A DNA stretch of 35,561 nt from an uncultured Acidobacteriota bacterium (GTDB lineage: Bacteria; Acidobacteriota; Terriglobia; Terriglobales; Acidobacteriaceae), in the NCBI GenBank assembly GCA_903851035.1, contig CAINND010000096.1, positions 1-35,561 of the forward strand, read 5' to 3'. Every line of letters starts with the position of its first letter. Position 1 is the first letter of the stretch. Below are positions 32,630-35,561 of the stretch, piece after piece. Below the pieces are notes generated by a model. The model searched no databases. It was given only the letters and a program-made list of their open reading frames with translations, and had not been told where the DNA came from. A program made the position numbers and the translations under genes.

Positions 32630-33796
32630 TTTGCCCGCCGCACACAGTGGAACCTGGCCACCAATCGCCACGCACAGGCCGTGGAGCGAGCCCGCTTATC
32701 CGGCTGTCCGCTGCTCGACCTCACCGCCGGCAACCCCACGGCCGTTGGCCTCGCCTATGAGGACGCACGCATCCTCGCCGCGCTGCAGCATCCCCAGGCG
32801 CTTACCTATGAGCCCGCCCCACTGGGATTGCTGCCCGCGCGCCAGGCCGTTGCCGCCTATTATGCGGGCCACGGCGTCACGCTGCCGCCGGAGCACATCG
32901 TCCTCACCGTCAGTACCAGCGAGGCCTACACCTACTGCTTCCGCCTGCTATGCGATCCCGGTGACGAGGTGCTTGTCCCCTCGCCCAGCTATCCGCTCTT
33001 TGATTTTCTTGCCGACATACAGGACGTCCGCCTCGTCCCCTACGAGCTGGTTTACGACCACGGCTGGCAGATTGAGTTCGAGTCGCTCGCCCGCGCCATC
33101 ACGCCGCGCTCGCGGGCCATCATGGTGGTGCATCCCAACAATCCCACCGGCCACTTCACACGTCCGTGGGAGCTCGACCGCCTAAACCATCTTTGCCGCG
33201 AACATGAGCTTGCGCTCGTCGCCGACGAGGTCTTTCTCGACAATCCCATCAGCGCGCCAGCGCCCTTCAGCTTTGCCGACAATCAGGGTGCGCTGACCTT
33301 CACTCTCAGCGGCCTTAGCAAGATCTGCGCCTTGCCGCAGATCAAGGTTGCGTGGCTCGCCGCCAGCGGCCCCAGCGAACTGGTCGCGGAAGCCATGGCC
33401 AAGCTGGAGGTCATCGCCGACACTTACCTTTCGCCCAACGCGCCCATCCAGTGGGCCATTCCGGAGCTGCTCTCCACCGGGCCTGGCATCCAGCGCCAGC
33501 TCAATCAGCGGGTCGCCACGAATCTCGCCACGTTCGATGAAGCACTCTCCACCGCGCGCCTGGTCACCCGCCTCGCCTTTGACGCCGGCTGGTACGCCGT
33601 CCTCCGCACCCCAGCCGCGCGCAGCGACGAAGAGCTGGCCATCCTTCTGCTGGAAGAAGACGGCGTGCTGGTCCACCCCGGCCACTTCTTTGATTTTCCA
33701 GCCGCGGGCTATCTCGTCCTCAGCCTCATCACACCGCCTGAAGATTTTGCCGAGGGCATACGCCGCCTGCTGCACCGCATAGAGAGCTTCGTATAG
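32627..33796 (+). CDS. PLP-dependent aminotransferase, class I/II
   Basis: A 389-residue fold-type I aminotransferase. Seen: the N-terminal DLTAGNPTAVG substrate-side segment, TVSTSEAYTYCFRLLCDPGD (cofactor phosphate side), HPNNPTGHF (Asn contacting PLP), VADEVFLDNP (Asp contacting the pyridine nitrogen) and the Schiff-base lysine K232 in SGLSKICALPQIKVAW. The C-terminal arginine for the substrate carboxylate is not obvious where expected (YLVLSLITPPEDF), so substrate choice may differ from aspartate aminotransferase. GAAGGAG precedes the ATG. It could act on alanine, aromatic or other amino acids; the context does not decide. Confidence 0.9.
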   Translation: MFARRTQWNLATNRHAQAVERARLSGCPLLDLTAGNPTAVGLAYEDARILAALQHPQALTYEPAPLGLLPARQAVAAYYAGHGVTLPPEHIVLTVSTSEAYTYCFRLLCDPGDEVLVPSPSYPLFDFLADIQDVRLVPYELVYDHGWQIEFESLARAITPRSRAIMVVHPNNPTGHFTRPWELDRLNHLCREHELALVADEVFLDNPISAPAPFSFADNQGALTFTLSGLSKICALPQIKVAWLAASGPSELVAEAMAKLEVIADTYLSPNAPIQWAIPELLSTGPGIQRQLNQRVATNLATFDEALSTARLVTRLAFDAGWYAVLRTPAARSDEELAILLLEEDGVLVHPGHFFDFPAAGYLVLSLITPPEDFAEGIRRLLHRIESFV

Positions 33797-33808
33797 GCTC
33801 TCCTTACA

Positions 33809-33833
33809 CGCTTGGCCTTACCCCCGCCAAGCG
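33809..33833 (+). repeat. Inverted repeat over the MBL-gene promoter
   Basis: A perfect 8-base inverted repeat, CGCTTGGC (33809-33816) and GCCAAGCG (33826-33833), with a 9-base gap. It lies 12 bases after the aminotransferase stop and covers the -35 region of the next gene; no T-run follows, so an operator is more likely than a terminator. Confidence 0.5.
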
Positions 33834-33851
33834 GCTATCATCGCTAACATG
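33812..33851 (+). promoter_or_regulatory. Promoter and candidate leaderless start of the MBL-fold gene
   Basis: TTGGCC (33812-33817, 4 of 6), an 18-base spacer and TATCAT (33836-33841, 5 of 6), then seven bases and the ATG at 33849. There is no Shine-Dalgarno sequence. Of the possible leaderless starts in the window this has the most complete promoter. Confidence 0.55.
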
Positions 33852-34478
33852 ATTCACGAAATCTTCCCCGTCGGCCCCTTGCAGTGCAACTGCTCCGTCA
33901 TTGGAGACGAACTCACGCACGAGGCCATCGTCATTGATCCCGGCGCCGACGTCAGCGACATCCTCGCCATCGTCGCCCGCCACGGCCTGACGGTGAAGCA
34001 GATCGTCGTCACCCACGCGCACCTCGACCACATCGGCGGTGCCATGGAGCTGAAAAAGGCCACCGGCGCGCCTATCCTGCTGAATGAGAATGACGCCGAA
34101 CTGGTGGCCATGCTGCCCATGCAGGCCCGCTGGCTCGGCATGGATGACCCCGGCAAGGTGCTGATTGACCAGAGCCCGCAGACCGGCGAGCGCGTGACGG
34201 CCGGCAAGCTGAGCGGCCTCATCCTGCTCACCCCCGGCCACACCGAGGGCTCGCTCTGCGTTTACTTTGAGGACCAGCACAAGCTCATCGCCGGAGACAC
34301 ACTCTTTGCCGGCTCCATTGGACGCACCGACCTGCCCGGCGGTAATTACGAGAAGATTCTGCGCTCGCTGCACGGCACCGTACTTGATCTGCCCGATGAG
34401 ACTATCGTCGTTCCCGGCCACGGCCCACTCACCACCATCGGCGAGGAGCGCGAGGACAATCCCTTCCTGCAGGGATAA
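33849..34478 (+). CDS. Metallo-beta-lactamase-fold hydrolase (glyoxalase II-like)
   Basis: A 209-residue cytoplasmic enzyme. Metal-binding motifs: HAHLDH (56-61), TPGHTEGSLC, AGDTLFAGSIGRTDLPGG and a final PGHGPLTTIGEE. The complete set suits a binuclear zinc or iron site, as in hydroxyacylglutathione hydrolase (glyoxalase II) and its short YcbL-like relatives. The protein lacks the long C-terminal glutathione-binding domain of classical GloB (about 250 residues), so it is closer to the short YcbL type. The substrate is a thioester at best guess. It has a promoter with an inverted repeat and no Shine-Dalgarno sequence. A strong terminator follows. Confidence 0.92.
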   Translation: MIHEIFPVGPLQCNCSVIGDELTHEAIVIDPGADVSDILAIVARHGLTVKQIVVTHAHLDHIGGAMELKKATGAPILLNENDAELVAMLPMQARWLGMDDPGKVLIDQSPQTGERVTAGKLSGLILLTPGHTEGSLCVYFEDQHKLIAGDTLFAGSIGRTDLPGGNYEKILRSLHGTVLDLPDETIVVPGHGPLTTIGEEREDNPFLQG

Positions 34479-34497
34479 GCATTTCTCCACGCAAAGC

Positions 34498-34525
34498 AAA
34501 ATCCCCGCCGTGGCGGGGATTTTTT
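34498..34525. terminator. Bidirectional intrinsic terminator
   Basis: A perfect 8-base stem, ATCCCCGC (34501-34508) with GCGGGGAT (34513-34520), a 4-base loop and T-runs on both strands (TTTTTTC on plus, TTTTGCTTTG on minus). It serves the MBL gene and secG, which converge here. Confidence 0.9.
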
Positions 34526-34541
34526 CTTGAACTTAAATTAC

Positions 34542-34841
34542 TTACTTGGCGGGAGTGTTCTGCGTGGGCAGGCTCTTGCTGTTGCCCAGCACGCTGCCGT
34601 TGCTGTTGCCGCCGCGCACGCTCAGCACTGCCAGCGTGAACGAGGTGAGCATGAAGATGATGGCCGCCCAGGTGGTCAGCTTGGTCAGCAGGTTGGCGCC
34701 GGAGCGCGGTCCGAAGGCGGTCTGGCTGCCCATGCCGCCAAAGGCGCCGGCCAGGTCGGCACTGGCGCCGCTCTGCAGCAGCACCACGGCAATCAAAAAG
34801 AGACAGACGATAACGTGAACGATGGTGACCAGGATGATCAT
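34542..34841 (-). CDS. secG: Preprotein translocase subunit SecG
   Basis: A 99-residue inner-membrane subunit of the SecYEG export channel. Typical features: a first membrane helix (MIILVTIVHVIVCLFLIAVV), the conserved LLQSGASADLAGAFGGMGS loop with the Gly-rich turn, a second helix (LLTKLTTWAAIIFMLTSFTLAVL) and a short polar tail. I chose the ATG at 34841, with GAGAGGA nine bases upstream; the open frame continues eight codons to 34865 without similarity. It follows tRNA-Leu(GAG) and tpiA on the same strand. Confidence 0.93.
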   Translation of the reverse strand: MIILVTIVHVIVCLFLIAVVLLQSGASADLAGAFGGMGSQTAFGPRSGANLLTKLTTWAAIIFMLTSFTLAVLSVRGGNSNGSVLGNSKSLPTQNTPAK

Positions 34842-34952
34842 TGTGCAATTCCTCTCCGGCGGCATTTCACGCCGGGATTTTCAAATCTTCATGCCTATAG
34901 GGGAGCACTTGGAAGGCCCTGTTCGCCATGATGCCTACGGCAGGGAACATTA

Positions 34953-35037
34953 TGGTGCGGAAGGCGGGACTTGAACCCGCATGCCTCTCGGCGCCACCCC
35001 CTCAAGATGGTGTGTCTGCCAATTCCACCACTTCCGC
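34953..35037 (-). tRNA. tRNA-Leu, anticodon GAG
   Basis: An 85-nt gene with encoded CCA. Acceptor GCGGAAG/CTTCCGC; anticodon arm CCATC-TTGAGGG-GGTGG giving anticodon GAG (codons CUC and CUU); a short class II variable arm (GCC-GAGA-GGC); T arm GCGGG-TTCAAGT-CCCGC. It lies between tpiA and secG on the minus strand. TATACT on the minus strand near 35120 may be part of its promoter. Confidence 0.97.
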
Positions 35038-35136
35038 ACTGGCTCCGTGCCATGCGGGCCTAAGCCCATCACCGCAACGGTTGCTCAACTTCCAAAGAGC
35101 GCATACAGACGCACTTTGAGTATAACAAACTCGCCG

Positions 35137-35170
35137 CCGAAAGAAAGCCCAGTGCCAGTGGCACCGGGCT
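35137..35170 (-). terminator. Intrinsic terminator of tpiA
   Basis: On the minus strand an 11-base stem with one wobble pair (35146-35156 with 35160-35170), a 3-base loop, then TTCTTTC. It lies 22 bases after the tpiA stop, before the tRNA gene. Confidence 0.8.
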
Positions 35171-35192
35171 CAGGCTTTCCACAGGCTCAGGT

Positions 35193-35561
35193 TTACCACT
35201 TCACGATCTTCGAGAAGCTCTCGGCCTTCAGGCTGGCGCCGCCCACCAGTGCGCCATCAATCTCCGCTTGGCTGAGCAGGGCATGGGCATTCTCCGGCTT
35301 CACGCTGCCACCGTAAAGAATTCGCAACTGCTTGGCAAAATCATCGCCAAACACGTTGGCCGCCTCCTGGCGAATCAGCACATGCGCCTCCACGGCCATC
35401 TCCGGAGTCGCCGTCAGCCCGGTTCCAATGGCCCATACCGGCTCATATGCCACGGCCAGCTTGGCTGCCTTGCGCGTGCTGATGCCCGCAAAGGCCCGCG
35501 TGCATTGCCGCCGCAGAACATCCTCGGTGATGCCGGCCTCGCGCTCTTCTTTGACCTCGCC
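35193..35561 (-). CDS. tpiA: Triose-phosphate isomerase, N-terminus outside the window
   Basis: The C-terminal 122 residues of the enzyme that interconverts dihydroxyacetone phosphate and glyceraldehyde-3-phosphate; full proteins have about 250. Visible: VKEEREAGITEDVL, the catalytic glutamate in AYEPVWAIGTG, the phosphate-gripping loop next to it, ILYGGSVKPENA and the terminal GALVGGASLKAESFSKIV. The frame runs open to the end of the window, so the gene continues to the right. Together with gpmI and eno it shows that glycolytic genes are clustered loosely in this region. Confidence 0.97.
   Translation of the reverse strand, partial: GEVKEEREAGITEDVLRRQCTRAFAGISTRKAAKLAVAYEPVWAIGTGLTATPEMAVEAHVLIRQEAANVFGDDFAKQLRILYGGSVKPENAHALLSQAEIDGALVGGASLKAESFSKIVKW

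Overview
The window is about 35.6 kb of ordinary, gene-dense, GC-rich bacterial chromosome. I see no insertion sequence, prophage, integrase, CRISPR array or change in base composition. The gene set (pyruvate:ferredoxin oxidoreductase followed by a dihydroorotate-dehydrogenase-like gene, an S46 dipeptidyl peptidase, a secreted M13 peptidase, an EAL-HDOD protein and several small secreted DUF proteins) suggests Acidobacteriota, perhaps class Terriglobia. That placement is inference from gene content; no rRNA or marker comparison was possible. Both ends cut a gene: nifJ at the left lacks its N-terminus, and tpiA at the right lacks its N-terminal two thirds.

Layout. 1-4426: nifJ and a DHOD-like flavoprotein gene, overlapping by one base. 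4554-8736: a CPBP membrane protease, an S46 peptidase and DNA polymerase IV on the plus strand. 8733-11207 (minus): a nucleotide-sugar epimerase followed by an EAL-HDOD protein, convergent with dinB and sharing its stop-codon bases. 11341-13539: an alpha/beta hydrolase and aroA. 13623-14498 (minus): a secreted hypothetical protein. 14851-18504: eno, a secreted DUF2059 protein and gpmI in one direction. 18656-20755: an M13 metallopeptidase with a strong promoter. 20828-22539 (minus): a DUF47 (PhoU-like) gene and a PiT phosphate transporter. 22776-23982 (minus): a 75-residue orphan protein and engB. 24080-25168: DUF2127 and DUF2147 proteins, convergent. 25354-27177 (minus): typA. 27383-31143: a TMTC-like membrane protein with TPRs and an ABC-F ATPase. 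31147-32469 (minus): an NCS2 purine permease. 32627-34478: an aminotransferase and a metallo-beta-lactamase-fold hydrolase. 34542 to the right end (minus): secG, tRNA-Leu(GAG) and tpiA.

Functionally the window holds lower-glycolysis steps (tpiA, gpmI, eno) and pyruvate oxidation to acetyl-CoA (nifJ), shikimate-pathway aroA, phosphate and purine uptake, translation and ribosome-linked NTPases (typA, engB, ABC-F), protein export (secG) and extracellular peptide degradation (S46, M13). Most boundaries carry clear intrinsic terminators, several of them bidirectional.

I found no wholly new multi-gene system. The points most worth a second look are: a recurring -10-like TAnnnT hexamer 5-8 bases before start codons that mostly lack a usable Shine-Dalgarno sequence, suggesting leaderless transcripts; the DHOD-like partner of nifJ, which has lost the usual substrate-binding motif; a candidate Pho-box before the phosphate-uptake genes; an inverted-repeat operator candidate before the MBL-fold gene; and a 75-residue orphan protein with a long upstream leader.
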